Positions 1-9,924 of a stretch of 50,051 bases of DNA are shown piece after piece; the stretch's first letter is position 1; every line of letters starts with the position of its first letter. The stretch covers positions 1 to 50,051 of the forward strand of contig JASJEI010000021.1 in NCBI GenBank assembly GCA_030064795.1, given 5' to 3'. The notes under the pieces were generated by a model. It saw only the letters and a program-made list of their open reading frames with translations, made no database searches and was not told the origin of the DNA. Both the position numbers and the translations under genes were made by a program. The stretch is from Pleurocapsa sp. MO_226.B13 (GTDB lineage Bacteria; Cyanobacteriota; Cyanobacteriia; Cyanobacteriales; Xenococcaceae).

Positions 1-3000
1 GCCTGATTGCCAGCACCCTGAAGTTGACCTGTAGCTGTAGTGCCATCATCAAAGGTAACAGTGAATGTCGAACCAATTAACTCCGCACCCGATACACCAC
101 CGACATCCCAGGTTGGGTTAGAACCTTCATCGAGGGGAGATTTGTCTGCACCTGCGATTGAGTTGGGATCCATATCGACGGAAAAACCGACCGTTTCTCC
201 CGATTCAAATCCACCATCGACGCTTTCGTCAAAGGTAAGCTCAATAGCTTCAAAACCTGCTGTACCACCCGTACCAAGATAGGAATCGCCAGGTGCAGCA
301 ACGACACCAGTTCCACCGTCAGTATTGATGGTCAGTTCTTTTGCCACTGTATCTCCTGCTTCTCCAAAAGGATCGAAGACAGTATCGGGATAGAGAGCAT
401 TGGTCACATCTAGCTCTATTTGGGTAATTTTTTTGTCGCCAGTATTGACAATCTCAAAAGAATTGCTACCAAAGTTAGATATTTGAACGTCGTTGCTATC
501 AGCAGTGACACTTAAAACCGCTGCTCCAGATTGTATGGCATCACCCGTGGCGGTAGATTGTATGGCATCACCCGTGGCGGTAATTTCAATATCGTTAAAG
601 ACTGCTTGAAAAGTGTTTGCTGCTGGTTGGTTATTATTTGTGGAGAACAGACCGACAGCAAGACCGCTTTCCTGACCGTTAACAGTGTAATTACCTTGAA
701 TTGCATCTAAAACGGCAGTTCCACTCAGGTCAACTACTTCTCCAGTCACAGTGGTAAGATTGCCATCGCCAATTTCATAGCTAACGGTAGGGGTTGCAGT
801 TCCAGCGGTCGGATCGATCTCTAATTCAAAAAAGATTTGCTGGTCGGTGGGAAAACTAAACAGATCGTCTGCCTCAATAAATGACTGCCATTGCACCACA
901 TTATTATCTTCGAGCAAGATCTGAACTTCGCCATCAAACCCATCGATCGCCACGATCTTGAGATAGTTACTTTGATCCCCCGTCCCAATATAACCACCAA
1001 TCTGTTGCAACGAGCCAGTAAATTCAGTTCCTGGATTGAAGACACTCCATTCGATCTTAAATGTCTCCACCGTTGGCGCGACTGTTACCCCTGTGTGGAA
1101 GAGATACTCACCGTTATTCAGAGTTTCGTAGGGATCGCCATTAGAGACAGATTCAACTACTGTCGTACCACCACCAGCAGCGGTGTTAAACTTCACATTG
1201 TCGAGCTTAACAATCTGTTCGGGGAGAGTTGAAGGTTCTTGAAAAAACTCCTCAAAGTTTGTTTCACCGTTAATCATTACCCCAGTCAAACCACCTCCAT
1301 AGCCGTTGGGGCCAGGCAAATTACCGTCCTGGTCGGCATCAAAATCCCATAACAAATTTTGACCTGGTGAAACGACAACATTACCACCATTAGACTCGTC
1401 GCGAATAAATGGATCGTCAATGTTGAGAATACCATCTTCGTCAAAATCGGAGTCATCTGGTATGGTCTCATCTGAGGGGGTAAAAATATTGATGTTGTCA
1501 GGGCCCAACTCGGCAACCCAAATCGTGCCATTGGGACCTGTAGTAACATCCAAGGGATTTGACTGACCAGTTGCCAAAGGAAATACACCGTCATCATCAA
1601 TGATTGCATTACCCTCCGTGGGATCGACTAGTGGCTCGATTGAAGTTCCATCATCGCTAAGATTTAGTAGAGTTACATTGCCATTAAACTGCGTTACTAT
1701 CAGGCTACCCTGTAAGGCACCACCAAAGGCATCATCTGTATATTCAACCAGACCGTTACTAGACGATCCCAGGGTGACTAGAGCATTACTGTCTGCACTA
1801 TCGCGTTCAATGCGAATGCCACTTTGAGTCAAACGTGTTGGGTCGTCAGTAAACTTGCTGGGGTCGATGAGAAAGCCGTCTGCTATGTCAACTCCATCAG
1901 GAACTAAATCGGCTAAATTGGCAACGCTATTAGGGGACAAAGACCCATCAGGATTACCATCATCGTCATATACCGTCCAGTCAAGGTCTTGATTGGAACG
2001 CGAGGGAGATGGATGACCGTAATATCCACCGTCCTCCAGCAAAAATAATGGTTCGGGATCGCCAGTTCCCGCATTTTTAGGTGTATTGGTAGCCTCTCCT
2101 GCTCCTGGTTCTTCGGTCACAGTTCCGCTTGCATCCACAGGGTTACCGCCAAGATTGGCATTAGAACCATTATCAACGGTATAAAATTGCCCGCTTTGAG
2201 TCAACACAATATCGTATTGGTTACGCAGTCCATCGGCGAAAATTCGCAGGGGCGCATCCCCAGGCAAAATTGCCATATTGAAGCCATCGTTGCCACCCCA
2301 CGGGCCATCTTCATCCAGCCCCGATATGTCTTCGCCAACTCCATCGCTAATATTGCTAGTTGTTGGGTCGTCGAGGGTCGGTAAATCGTATACGTATTGC
2401 CGAGAAGTACCTCCCTGTCCGCCCGCAGGATCGGTTAAGATCGGTCGGCTGGCGATATCCTCAAGGTCGATTTCTAAAATTGTCCCAGATAGAGCATACT
2501 CTCCCGTATTGGCAAAGAAATTAGAGGGTGCGCCATTGTTGGTATTTCCCCCAACCGTCAGATAAAGTTTGGTTCCATCTGCACTCAGTACCATACCATT
2601 GACTGAATGGTTTTCTTCCGAGCGTGGTAAACCGCGAATAATGTCTATTGCTTCCCATTCAGTTCCATTCCAGGTCAACTGAGTAACTACCCCCGAATTG
2701 GTATCGAGGTTAATATCTTCAGAGATAGAAATGCGAGGATCGCTAGAAGAGACGTAGAGAACGGGATTTTCGGCGGTGCCAGTGACCACAAGACCCGTTA
2801 CCTGGCGATTGCTTTCACTACTGGATGAACCATCATCATTATGGTTCTGAATCGATTTAACAACTTCTGCATTATTGGCGAGCAACAGTTCTTCGTTTGC
2901 TGTAGCTATATATTCACCATTTTGAATTTCTACGGTGAAGGCATTAATCGTGCCATTTTGTTCGGCAACGTATAAGCGACCATCAGGGCCAAATTGGAGA

Positions 3001-3077
3001 GAAGTCGGGTTGGTGAGAACTTTTGCTTCTCCTTCTACTCCATTAAAAGAACCAGCCTGATTGAAGTTAATAGCCAT
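1..3077 (-). CDS. Large secreted beta-propeller/adhesin-like protein, 3' part beyond the window edge
   Basis: An open frame starts at ATG 3077 and continues without a stop to the left edge, giving at least 1025 residues. It begins MAINFNQAGSFNG with no Sec signal peptide, as is common for cyanobacterial proteins exported by type I secretion through a C-terminal signal, which would lie outside the window. Residues ~15-500 read as a glucose/sorbosone-dehydrogenase-like six-bladed propeller (FGPDGRLYVAEQNGTINAF, then GLRNQYDIVLTQSGQFYTVDNG). An acidic calcium-binding-like stretch, DSDFDEDGILNIDDPF, lies near residues 540-557. After it comes a beta-rich region resembling carbohydrate-binding or LamG folds, then Gly/Asp/Thr-rich repeats. 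Nine residues (TATGDAIQS) are duplicated in tandem near residue 840. I infer an extracellular or surface protein; catalytic activity of the propeller is unproven. Confidence 0.8.
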   Translation of the reverse strand, partial: MAINFNQAGSFNGVEGEAKVLTNPTSLQFGPDGRLYVAEQNGTINAFTVEIQNGEYIATANEELLLANNAEVVKSIQNHNDDGSSSSESNRQVTGLVVTGTAENPVLYVSSSDPRISISEDINLDTNSGVVTQLTWNGTEWEAIDIIRGLPRSEENHSVNGMVLSADGTKLYLTVGGNTNNGAPSNFFANTGEYALSGTILEIDLEDIASRPILTDPAGGQGGTSRQYVYDLPTLDDPTTSNISDGVGEDISGLDEDGPWGGNDGFNMAILPGDAPLRIFADGLRNQYDIVLTQSGQFYTVDNGSNANLGGNPVDASGTVTEEPGAGEATNTPKNAGTGDPEPLFLLEDGGYYGHPSPSRSNQDLDWTVYDDDGNPDGSLSPNSVANLADLVPDGVDIADGFLIDPSKFTDDPTRLTQSGIRIERDSADSNALVTLGSSSNGLVEYTDDAFGGALQGSLIVTQFNGNVTLLNLSDDGTSIEPLVDPTEGNAIIDDDGVFPLATGQSNPLDVTTGPNGTIWVAELGPDNINIFTPSDETIPDDSDFDEDGILNIDDPFIRDESNGGNVVVSPGQNLLWDFDADQDGNLPGPNGYGGGLTGVMINGETNFEEFFQEPSTLPEQIVKLDNVKFNTAAGGGTTVVESVSNGDPYETLNNGEYLFHTGVTVAPTVETFKIEWSVFNPGTEFTGSLQQIGGYIGTGDQSNYLKIVAIDGFDGEVQILLEDNNVVQWQSFIEADDLFSFPTDQQIFFELEIDPTAGTATPTVSYEIGDGNLTTVTGEVVDLSGTAVLDAIQGNYTVNGQESGLAVGLFSTNNNQPAANTFQAVFNDIEITATGDAIQSTATGDAIQSGAAVLSVTADSNDVQISNFGSNSFEIVNTGDKKITQIELDVTNALYPDTVFDPFGEAGDTVAKELTINTDGGTGVVAAPGDSYLGTGGTAGFEAIELTFDESVDGGFESGETVGFSVDMDPNSIAGADKSPLDEGSNPTWDVGGVSGAELIGSTFTVTFDDGTTATGQLQGAGNQ
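529..582. repeat. In-frame 27-bp tandem duplication
   Basis: Two exact head-to-tail copies of a 27-bp unit (529-555 and 556-582, each beginning GATTGTATGGCATCACCC) lie inside the large minus-strand gene. Because 27 is a multiple of three they add nine residues without breaking the frame. Exact identity points to a recent slippage or duplication event. Confidence 0.9.
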
Positions 3078-3499
3078 GATAAAATCTTCGCTCTTTAAAT
3101 TGGTTTGATCTTCTCGAACTAATAATCACAAACGCAATAAAGCGCTCGAAGTCCATTGACAGATTGATACTAGGTTTATATTTGGTGGTCAAGCCTACTC
3201 CAAATAGATAACGGAAAGTTTTTAACTATAGATCTCGACCAAATATACCAATTCACGAAATGAACGCTATACATGAGACGATTAAAGCCTCTGGTTTAGT
3301 GAATTCATCCTTAGCAAAGTTAAAGTGAATTGGTATAAGCTAGGTAAAATTACATATAACTGCAATAGGTACTTGAAAATATTAACCAAAGCGATTATCG
3401 CGATTGTTTTCTTTAGTTCTCATACTTAATAAGTAGCACTTACAATCCCTAGTTAATCAATATTTCACAAATAAGCTGGCAATTTTATTAAACCTTTAA
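3078..3499. other. Non-coding spacer with an inverted repeat
   Basis: No convincing gene is seen. The spacer holds 13-bp inverted repeats TATACCAATTCAC (3244-3256) and GTGAATTGGTATA (3325-3337), enclosing about 68 bp. This resembles the small non-autonomous palindromic elements common in cyanobacterial spacers. The promoter of the large minus-strand gene should lie just above 3077, but I cannot point to it. Confidence 0.5.
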
Positions 3500-3947
3500 A
3501 AAAGAGCGATCGCTCATCTGAGACTTGCTTATCCCGATGTGCCTTCAGCGTTACTGCAAGCCACTAGAGACAATGCACTTGAAGCAATTAAACAATGTAA
3601 ATTTAAGCGCACACCGCGCAAAAAACCTACTACATGCGGACAAGTCCTTTGTGGGTTGCGTTACGACAAACGCACCATGACTTTGAGAGGAGAACAATTA
3701 ACTCTTAGCTGTATTGGCAAACGAGTTAATTAAGTTAATTCTTAATGTGCCAGATTATTTTAGAGAAATCTACGATCATTGGGATTTTAGAGGTGCGACG
3801 GTAACTTATACTAAACAAACCAAACAATTTTGGGTTCGTCTGATATTTGAGCATCCTGACCCACCCAAACTAGAACATGGTGACGTGCAAGGTATAGATA
3901 GAGGACTCTATCATCTGTTTGTGGAGTCGATCGCTGACACGAGATAA
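3500..3947 (+). pseudogene. TnpB (IS200/IS605 OrfB) remnant, frameshifted and truncated
   Basis: The frame from about 3500 to 3733 reads HLRLAYPDVPSALLQATRDN and on to CIGKR. A second frame from 3714 continues LILNVPDYFREIYDHWDF to GIDRGLYHL. Together they resemble the middle of an IS605-type TnpB, including the start of its RuvC I motif (usually GIDxGxxxL). The frames are offset by a frameshift near 3725, and nothing TnpB-like follows 3947, so the catalytic RuvC II/III and zinc-finger parts are missing. It abuts pepA and is most likely a dead relic of an RNA-guided nuclease. No flanking omega-RNA-like end could be recognised. Confidence 0.75.
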
Positions 3948-3991
3948 ACTGAAATTATAGTTACTTCAGACAAAGGATCGATTAGATAAGG

Positions 3992-5464
3992 ATGCAAATT
4001 AAAGCAACCGATACGTCATTACTAGATTGGACGGGCGATTTACTCGCAGTAGGAATTTTAGAAGGTGCGACGGAACTTTCTGGAGATTTAGCCCAATTGG
4101 ACGAAAAATTGGCCGGTACGATCGCCGAATTAATTGCCGACGAAGAATTTGAGGGTAAACCTAACACTAGTGTCGTCAGTCGGGTTGGGGGCAAAAATCC
4201 CCTGCGTAAAATCGCTTTGGTAGGCTTGGGTAAAGCCGAAGATCTTAAGTTAGACAGTTGGCGTAGCGCAGCAGCAGCGATCGCTCGTTTAGCAACCAAG
4301 GAAAAAACTTTAGGCATCAGTTTGCCTACCGACTCACAAGCCCCCGAAACACTTGCCCAAACCATCACCGAGGCAGTCATTCTCGCTCTACATCAGGATA
4401 ATCGTTTTAAGTCCGAACCAGAAGACAAAGGACCAAAACTAGAAACCATCGAGTTAATTGGTTTAGCAGGACAAGACGAAGCGATCGCCAAAGGCGAAAC
4501 CATCGCCTCTGGAGTAATCTTAGCTAGAGAATTGGTTAACGCCCCCGCTAACGAAGTAACTCCTATTACTATGGCAGAGACTGCCCAACAGTTAGCTACC
4601 GATTACGATCTGGAAATCAAGATCTTAGAAAAAGCTGACTGCGAAAAGTTTCAGCAGGGCATGGGGGCATATTTAGGAGTGGGGCAAGCTTCGGATCTGC
4701 CACCTAAATTTATTCACCTAACCTACAAACCTTCTGGTACGGCAAAACGCAAACTAGCGATTGTGGGTAAAAGTTTGACTTTTGACTCTGGTGGTCTAAA
4801 CCTCAAGCCTAGCAATAGTGGAATCGAAACCATGAAGATGGATATGGGCGGTGGTGCAGCCACTTTAGGGGCAGCAAAAGCGATCGCGCAACTCAAACCC
4901 GATGTGGAAGTTCACTTTATCTGTGCTGCTACTGAAAACATGATTAGCGGACGGGCTATGCACCCAGGAGACATCCTCAAAGCCTCTAACGGCAAAACCA
5001 TCGAAGTCAACAATACCGATGCAGAAGGACGATTAACCTTGGCTGATGCCCTCGTTTATGCCGAAACTTTAGAAGTCGATGCGATCGTCGATTTGGCAAC
5101 TCTTACTGGGGCTTGTATCGTTGCTTTGGGCAATGATATTGCTGGTTTATGGAGTACCGATGATGCTTTAGCAACAGAAATGAAAACTGCTGCGGAGTTA
5201 GCGGGAGAAAAATTCTGGCAATTACCGATGGAAGATAAATATTTTGAGGGGATGAAGTCACCGATCGCTGACATGAAAAATACTGGTCCCCGCGCTGGTG
5301 GTTCGATAACTGCTGCTCTTTTCCTAAAACAATTTATCAAAGATACTCCGTGGATGCACTTAGATGTTGCAGGCCCTGTTTGGGCTGATTCTCCTGGTGG
5401 AGTTAACAACAAAGGGGCGACGGGTTTTCCTGTTAGGACTCTGGTTAACTGGATCTCTAGTTGA
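3992..5464 (+). CDS. pepA: Leucyl (cytosol) aminopeptidase, M17 family
   Basis: The 490-residue product is full length for the M17 family, which removes N-terminal amino acids from peptides as a hexamer using two metal ions. The catalytic half is intact: [16 protein letters not shown] (metal-ligand Lys and Asp), [27 protein letters not shown] (ligand Asp/Glu and catalytic Arg) and DLATLTGAC. The N-terminal macrodomain-like half is less conserved, as usual. ATG 3992 is preceded by AAGGAT at a suitable distance. It stands alone on the plus strand behind the TnpB remnant, with the porin 170 bp downstream. Cytoplasmic peptide turnover, and possibly glutathione/Cys-Gly processing, are its expected roles. 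Confidence 0.95.
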   Translation: MQIKATDTSLLDWTGDLLAVGILEGATELSGDLAQLDEKLAGTIAELIADEEFEGKPNTSVVSRVGGKNPLRKIALVGLGKAEDLKLDSWRSAAAAIARLATKEKTLGISLPTDSQAPETLAQTITEAVILALHQDNRFKSEPEDKGPKLETIELIGLAGQDEAIAKGETIASGVILARELVNAPANEVTPITMAETAQQLATDYDLEIKILEKADCEKFQQGMGAYLGVGQASDLPPKFIHLTYKPSGTAKRKLAIVGKSLTFDSGGLNLKPSNSGIETMKMDMGGGAATLGAAKAIAQLKPDVEVHFICAATENMISGRAMHPGDILKASNGKTIEVNNTDAEGRLTLADALVYAETLEVDAIVDLATLTGACIVALGNDIAGLWSTDDALATEMKTAAELAGEKFWQLPMEDKYFEGMKSPIADMKNTGPRAGGSITAALFLKQFIKDTPWMHLDVAGPVWADSPGGVNNKGATGFPVRTLVNWISS

Positions 5465-5642
5465 ATGTTTTAGCTGATGGGTGCTAAGTATTAAAGACTA
5501 CAAGTTTATACCGAAATCGAAGAAAAACGTATCCTATGATACAAAAGATCTCAAGCATCATTGCTAATTTTGTTATGGCATATAGCTACTAAGGCAAAGA
5601 GTTTAGGACTCAAGCCAACAGTTTTTTTTAGGTGTGAGGAAG

Positions 5643-7292
5643 ATGTCAAATTTAATACGCAATCTGCTGTTGGGTGTTCCAGCAGTAGCTGGATTGGCGA
5701 TCGGCTATCCAATAAAAGCTTCTGCTCAATCAGTTTCAGATGTAGAAAGCAACGCCCAGTTACTAGATCGGATTGAAAGTTACAGTCGAGAAGGCCAAGC
5801 CAGATCTCGCAGTCAAGTAACTAACGTCAATCAACTACGAGATGTATCTCCTACAGATTGGGCTTATGAAGCCCTACGTAGCTTAGTCGATCGCTACGGT
5901 TGTATTTCTGGTTTCCCTAACCAAACTTACCGAGGCAATCAACCCCTATCTCGTTATGAATTTGCTGCGGGTTTAAACTCCTGCTTAAATCAAATTGAGC
6001 GTTTGATTGCTTCACAGGGAGTCGTCTCTGCTGAAGATCTAGATACTATTACCCGTTTATCTCAAGAATTTGAGGCAGAACTTGCTACTATCGGTGGTCG
6101 TGTTGACGAACTTGAAAGTCGTACCGCAGTTTTAGAAGACAACCAATTTTCTACTACTACCAAACTTGAGGGGGAAGCGGTCTTTGGTATAGCTCAAGAA
6201 TTTAACTATGACAGCAACCAAGTAGTTTTCCAAGATCGGGTTCGTTTGGCATTTGTATCTAGTTTCTTTGGTGAAGATGCTTTATACACTCGCTTAGATG
6301 CTTCTAATGCTGATGTTTTCAATACAGATGACACAGAATTAGATGATGATGGTAATGAAGTACCTGTTCCACTAGATACTGGTGCATTAACCTACCAAAC
6401 TTCTCCTAGCGGTAATGATGTTGGTATTGGCTGGTTGGCATATTACTTTCCTATTGGTGACAAAATAGATGTCTATTTGCCCGCAGCTTTTCCTCTTTGG
6501 GTAGATTTCGCTCCTTCTCTTAGTCCTTATTTAGACTCTTTTACTGGTGCGACTGGCGCGCTTTCCAGCTTTGCAGAATCGAGTCCTATTTATAAAATTG
6601 GTCTAGCTAGTGGTGGTGGTATTGGGTTTAACTTCAATCCTGTAGATTTTGTGACTGTCAGTGCTGGTTACTTTGGCGGTGATTCTTTCAGTCCCGTTTC
6701 TGATGAGGATGGTGGTTTATTTAATGAAGAATACTCCGCTTTAGGTCAAGTCACCCTCAGCTTATTGGATGATAAAATTCAAGTTGCTGGTACTTACGTT
6801 CTTGGTAAGTTTGGCGCAGGCAGTAACGAAATTTTTGATTTAGGTGTCGGTACTGCTGATGCTACTCAACCCTTTGAGGGAGGTACTAAGGTATCTGCCA
6901 ATTCTTATGGTGTACAAGTTGCTTTCCAGCCTTTAGACTTCCTTGCCATTAACGCTTTTGGTATGTTTACTGATGCTCAAGAGTCTGCTGATGATGGCGA
7001 AGCAGAGATTTGGTCTTATGGTGTTGGTATATCTCTTCCCGATTTAGGTAAAGAAGGTAATTTGGCTGCAATATTTGCTGGTGCAGAACCCTATGTAGGA
7101 TCGAGATCTGGTGACGACATAGAAGAGCTAAGCGAAGATACTCCCATTCACCTAGAAGGTTTGTATAAATATCAGTTCAACGACAACATCTCGATCACTC
7201 CTGGGGTCATCTACATCATTAATCCTAACGGTGGGGAGGAAGAAGAAGAAGATGCTCTGATCGGGGTTCTCAGAACTACCTTTACTTTTTAA
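5643..7292 (+). CDS. Iron-uptake-type porin: SLH domain plus OprB beta-barrel
   Basis: The predicted outer-membrane protein has about 549 residues. A signal peptide (MSNLIRNLLLGVPAVAGLAI...IKASAQ) leads into an SLH domain (VSPTDWAYEALRSLVDRYGC, then LSRYEFAAGLNSCL), a short coiled coil (EDLDTITRLSQEFEAELATI) and an OprB-family barrel ending in an aromatic C-terminus (RTTFTF). This is the standard cyanobacterial layout: the SLH domain binds the cell wall and the barrel passes small solutes or inorganic ions; some members support iron uptake. I chose ATG 5643 over the in-frame GTG 5634 because it fits the usual MSN start of the family; GAGGA lies just upstream but close. An acidic run (GGEEEEEDA) near the end probably forms an extracellular loop. 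Confidence 0.92.
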   Translation: MSNLIRNLLLGVPAVAGLAIGYPIKASAQSVSDVESNAQLLDRIESYSREGQARSRSQVTNVNQLRDVSPTDWAYEALRSLVDRYGCISGFPNQTYRGNQPLSRYEFAAGLNSCLNQIERLIASQGVVSAEDLDTITRLSQEFEAELATIGGRVDELESRTAVLEDNQFSTTTKLEGEAVFGIAQEFNYDSNQVVFQDRVRLAFVSSFFGEDALYTRLDASNADVFNTDDTELDDDGNEVPVPLDTGALTYQTSPSGNDVGIGWLAYYFPIGDKIDVYLPAAFPLWVDFAPSLSPYLDSFTGATGALSSFAESSPIYKIGLASGGGIGFNFNPVDFVTVSAGYFGGDSFSPVSDEDGGLFNEEYSALGQVTLSLLDDKIQVAGTYVLGKFGAGSNEIFDLGVGTADATQPFEGGTKVSANSYGVQVAFQPLDFLAINAFGMFTDAQESADDGEAEIWSYGVGISLPDLGKEGNLAAIFAGAEPYVGSRSGDDIEELSEDTPIHLEGLYKYQFNDNISITPGVIYIINPNGGEEEEEDALIGVLRTTFTF

Positions 7293-7331
7293 ATATCTTT
7301 AGTTTTTTTTACACTCATAGACAAAGCTCGA

Positions 7332-7360
7332 CCACAGTTATTTGACCGTGGTTTTTTTTT
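7332..7360 (+). terminator. Rho-independent terminator of the porin gene
   Basis: An imperfect hairpin (CCACAGTT...GACCGTGG) is followed directly by an unbroken run of nine T residues, about 40 bp after the porin stop codon. Confidence 0.8.
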
Positions 7361-7470
7361 GAGTAAAACTTTTTTACTTGAATCACGTCAATTTACTAGG
7401 GTGTCTAATTGAGTAGGCGAAAATAGAGACATAGACTTTATCGACCAAATTCTCTTGAGTATCAGTAACA

Positions 7471-8961
7471 ATGAGCGAGCTTAACAAATCAATTAGCAAA
7501 AACATCTTACTTATATTACTCGGTTTAACTATAGCGATCGCATCTAACCCTCTAGTTAGCGCGAAAACTGTCAATTCTTTACCCACAAATCAAAGTAACA
7601 CCTTTACCATTGCCCAAGCATTTAACCAGATTAATTTTAATGCCAACTACTACAATACTTTGGCAGAAGCAGACCGCTTTTATAGGCAGGGAAATTTAGA
7701 TCGAGCCGAGCAAATTCAACAGCGAGTCAAGCCCAATTTTGCTCCCGCCCAACCAACTCCCCCGCCTATTTATGATTTGTCTCAATTAGATGCCAAAGCT
7801 CAACAATACTGGAACACTGCGACTCAGGCGATCGAAGACGATCCCGAAGCAGAAGAAGAAATTACCAATACAATTTTTACGCCTTTAGAAAATCTAGTCA
7901 AAGAATATCCTGCTTTTATTCCCGGTCATATTTTGCTGGCCGATACCCACGATCTCTATGCTGAAGAAAAAGCAGCTCTATCTACCATCGAAAAAGCTGC
8001 TCGACTATATCCCGATAACAAAGATCTTGTAGATACCCAAATTGACTTACTATTACTCTACGACCAGCCTCTAGAAGCATCGATCGCAGCACGGGAATAT
8101 GCTCAGACTTATCCCAACTCTCCCTATGCCAAGGCATACAAACAAGAGGCAGATGAATATTTTCAGCAATATCAAAAACAGCTGAAATCTAAAATTACTG
8201 TATCGGGAATTTTGGGAGGAATCGGTCAAGTTGCCACGGGTAATGAAGCCGAGGGATTACAAATCGGTCAGATGTTGCTAGCAGGAGAAAAAACCGCAGG
8301 ACAATCTTTTGCTCAAAGCATTAAAGCTCAATCGAATATGGTATCTAACGAGCCTCAGCTAGAGTATCTCAACGATATCGGTCAAAGATTAGCCAAATTG
8401 ATGGGCAGGGATGAATTTGAATATGAATTTTATATTGTCGAAGACCCTACCCCGAATGCTTTTGCTCTTCCTGCTGGTAAGATATTTTTCCATACAGGAA
8501 TGTTGCAGTTGATGGACTCAGAAGCAGAATTAGCAGGAGTGCTAGCTCACGAAATTGCCCATTCAGTTTTATCTCATAGCTATAAAAGATTGGGAGAATC
8601 GGCTCTTACTGGTACGGCAACCAATGTTATCTCTAGTATGGCAGGTAGAGAGGTAGGTACTGTCGCCAGAATTGGTGAATTATTTTTAAGCAGCAGCTTT
8701 AGCAGAGGTAAAGAAAAACAAGCCGATATTTTAGGTTTAAGAGTTTTGGATGCTGCTGGTTATTCTGCTGATGGCTTGTATAACGTGATGGCCAAACTCA
8801 AACAGCTTCAAGGAAAATCTCGTGGTGTGGAAACTTTGCTCTCAAGTCACCCTGCTTCTGAAGAAAGAATGCGTTATTTAGAAGAATTGATTCAAACTAA
8901 GGGTTACAATCGCTATGGTTATGAAGGCGTAGAAGCTTATCGGTCTGTTTTTCCTAGATAA
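7471..8961 (+). CDS. M48 family metalloprotease with N-terminal TPR-like region
   Basis: This 496-residue protein has an N-terminal signal or anchor (ILLILLGLTIAIASNPLVSA), helical repeats resembling TPRs at about residues 50-230, and an M48 peptidase domain from about 260 to 490. The zinc site is clear: HEIAH at 360-364, with the third ligand in EKQAD at 415-419. The family includes periplasmic BepA/YggG and Oma1-like proteases that degrade or help assemble outer-membrane proteins. Its place right after an outer-membrane porin agrees with that but does not prove it. The gene is separated from the porin by a terminator, so it probably has its own promoter. Unlike Escherichia coli BepA, the TPR-like part precedes the protease domain. 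Confidence 0.9.
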   Translation: MSELNKSISKNILLILLGLTIAIASNPLVSAKTVNSLPTNQSNTFTIAQAFNQINFNANYYNTLAEADRFYRQGNLDRAEQIQQRVKPNFAPAQPTPPPIYDLSQLDAKAQQYWNTATQAIEDDPEAEEEITNTIFTPLENLVKEYPAFIPGHILLADTHDLYAEEKAALSTIEKAARLYPDNKDLVDTQIDLLLLYDQPLEASIAAREYAQTYPNSPYAKAYKQEADEYFQQYQKQLKSKITVSGILGGIGQVATGNEAEGLQIGQMLLAGEKTAGQSFAQSIKAQSNMVSNEPQLEYLNDIGQRLAKLMGRDEFEYEFYIVEDPTPNAFALPAGKIFFHTGMLQLMDSEAELAGVLAHEIAHSVLSHSYKRLGESALTGTATNVISSMAGREVGTVARIGELFLSSSFSRGKEKQADILGLRVLDAAGYSADGLYNVMAKLKQLQGKSRGVETLLSSHPASEERMRYLEELIQTKGYNRYGYEGVEAYRSVFPR

Positions 8962-8975
8962 ACTTAATCAAAAAT

Positions 8976-9007
8976 TAATGACCGCGATCGCCCGATCGCG
9001 GTCATTA
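8976..9007. terminator. Perfect HIP1-containing palindrome between convergent genes
   Basis: The arm AATGACCGCGATCG (8977-8990) is repeated exactly in reverse complement at 8993-9006 around a CC loop, and a further T-A pair extends it to 15 bp. It sits between the stop of the M48 protease gene and the end of the convergent membrane-protein gene, so a two-way terminator is likely. Each arm carries HIP1-like sequence. No long T-run follows on the plus strand. Confidence 0.55.
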
Positions 9008-9047
9008 TATTTGGAGGAAAGTTATAAGTTACGAGTTACGAGTTAAA

Positions 9048-9743
9048 TCAAGATTCAGCCTGTCGAATTAAATACTGTTGGCGGTTAAATTCTTTTTGTT
9101 CTTCGCTTAACAAATCGTAGTTTTCAATGGGAGGACGCATATCCCATTGGGTTTCGGCAAACATCAGTAAGTTGGCAGTCATCACTAAACCCGTAGCCAA
9201 AAATTGCCAACCAAGACAAAAAGGTAGAATCAATATACCTACTAGATGAACCACGCCAGCGATAATAAAGGCACGCGATCGCAATCCTAATCCAGTACAA
9301 AAGTAACCAATCGCGCTTAAGCCCAACCATAAATGGCACAGATGCATCAAGACTCGTCCCCAGCCTAAGAAAATACCCAAGTCAGTGACAATTACACCAC
9401 CAAGCATTAGAGCTATCCAAGCATACAGCATCCAACGCAATCGCTCTACCTTCACCCAAAAATGAGTTAAAACCGTCATGGCGATCGTACCAATACCAGT
9501 CAATACCGACCAAAATGTTGCTTGAGTAATCCAATCAATCGGCGCGAACTGCGCTGTAATAAAGATTACTGCTGTAATTAGCCCCCAAACGACAAATACC
9601 TGGTCAATTCTGGTGTAGAGACTATTAAACAAGGTTTTGTTGCTAATTTTTACCTTTAGCTGTAACAATCCTTGACGATCTTGAAAATCTAAGGCGTGTT
9701 GTTTGCGACGAATAATTGGCTCGGCTGAGTTGAACAAGTCCAT
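9048..9743 (-). CDS. Conserved cyanobacterial multi-pass membrane protein, function unknown
   Basis: The 231-residue protein has a cytoplasmic-looking N-terminus (IIRRKQHALDFQDRQGLLQL) followed by about five or six hydrophobic helices between residues 42 and 200, including VFVVWGLITAVIFITAQFAP and LYAWIALMLGGVIVTDLGIF. The C-terminus is polar (PPIENYDLLSEEQKEFNRQQ). I recognise no catalytic motif. It is transcribed towards the M48 protease gene, and ATG 9743 starts cleanly. It reads as a real, well-kept gene without internal repeats or breaks. A transport role cannot be assigned from sequence. Confidence 0.75.
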   Translation of the reverse strand: MDLFNSAEPIIRRKQHALDFQDRQGLLQLKVKISNKTLFNSLYTRIDQVFVVWGLITAVIFITAQFAPIDWITQATFWSVLTGIGTIAMTVLTHFWVKVERLRWMLYAWIALMLGGVIVTDLGIFLGWGRVLMHLCHLWLGLSAIGYFCTGLGLRSRAFIIAGVVHLVGILILPFCLGWQFLATGLVMTANLLMFAETQWDMRPPIENYDLLSEEQKEFNRQQYLIRQAES

Positions 9744-9924
9744 ATTATAAAGAAATAAAAAAAAGTAAGTTGTATAACTTTAGATATGTTTACTATTCTT
9801 TACAATTATAGATGTATCTGGAGACAAACAACTCAAAAAGATCTACTAAATTTTTATTTTTCCGATCTAGTGGTCTGTCAACATTGATTTGAGGGATAAA
9901 TATTAATAATAATAAGTATCTTCC

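Noticed and set aside
3992..5464. Minus-strand frame 5056-5412 and similar long antisense frames
   Set aside because: They mirror the strong codon bias of pepA and of other real genes and have no family similarity of their own.
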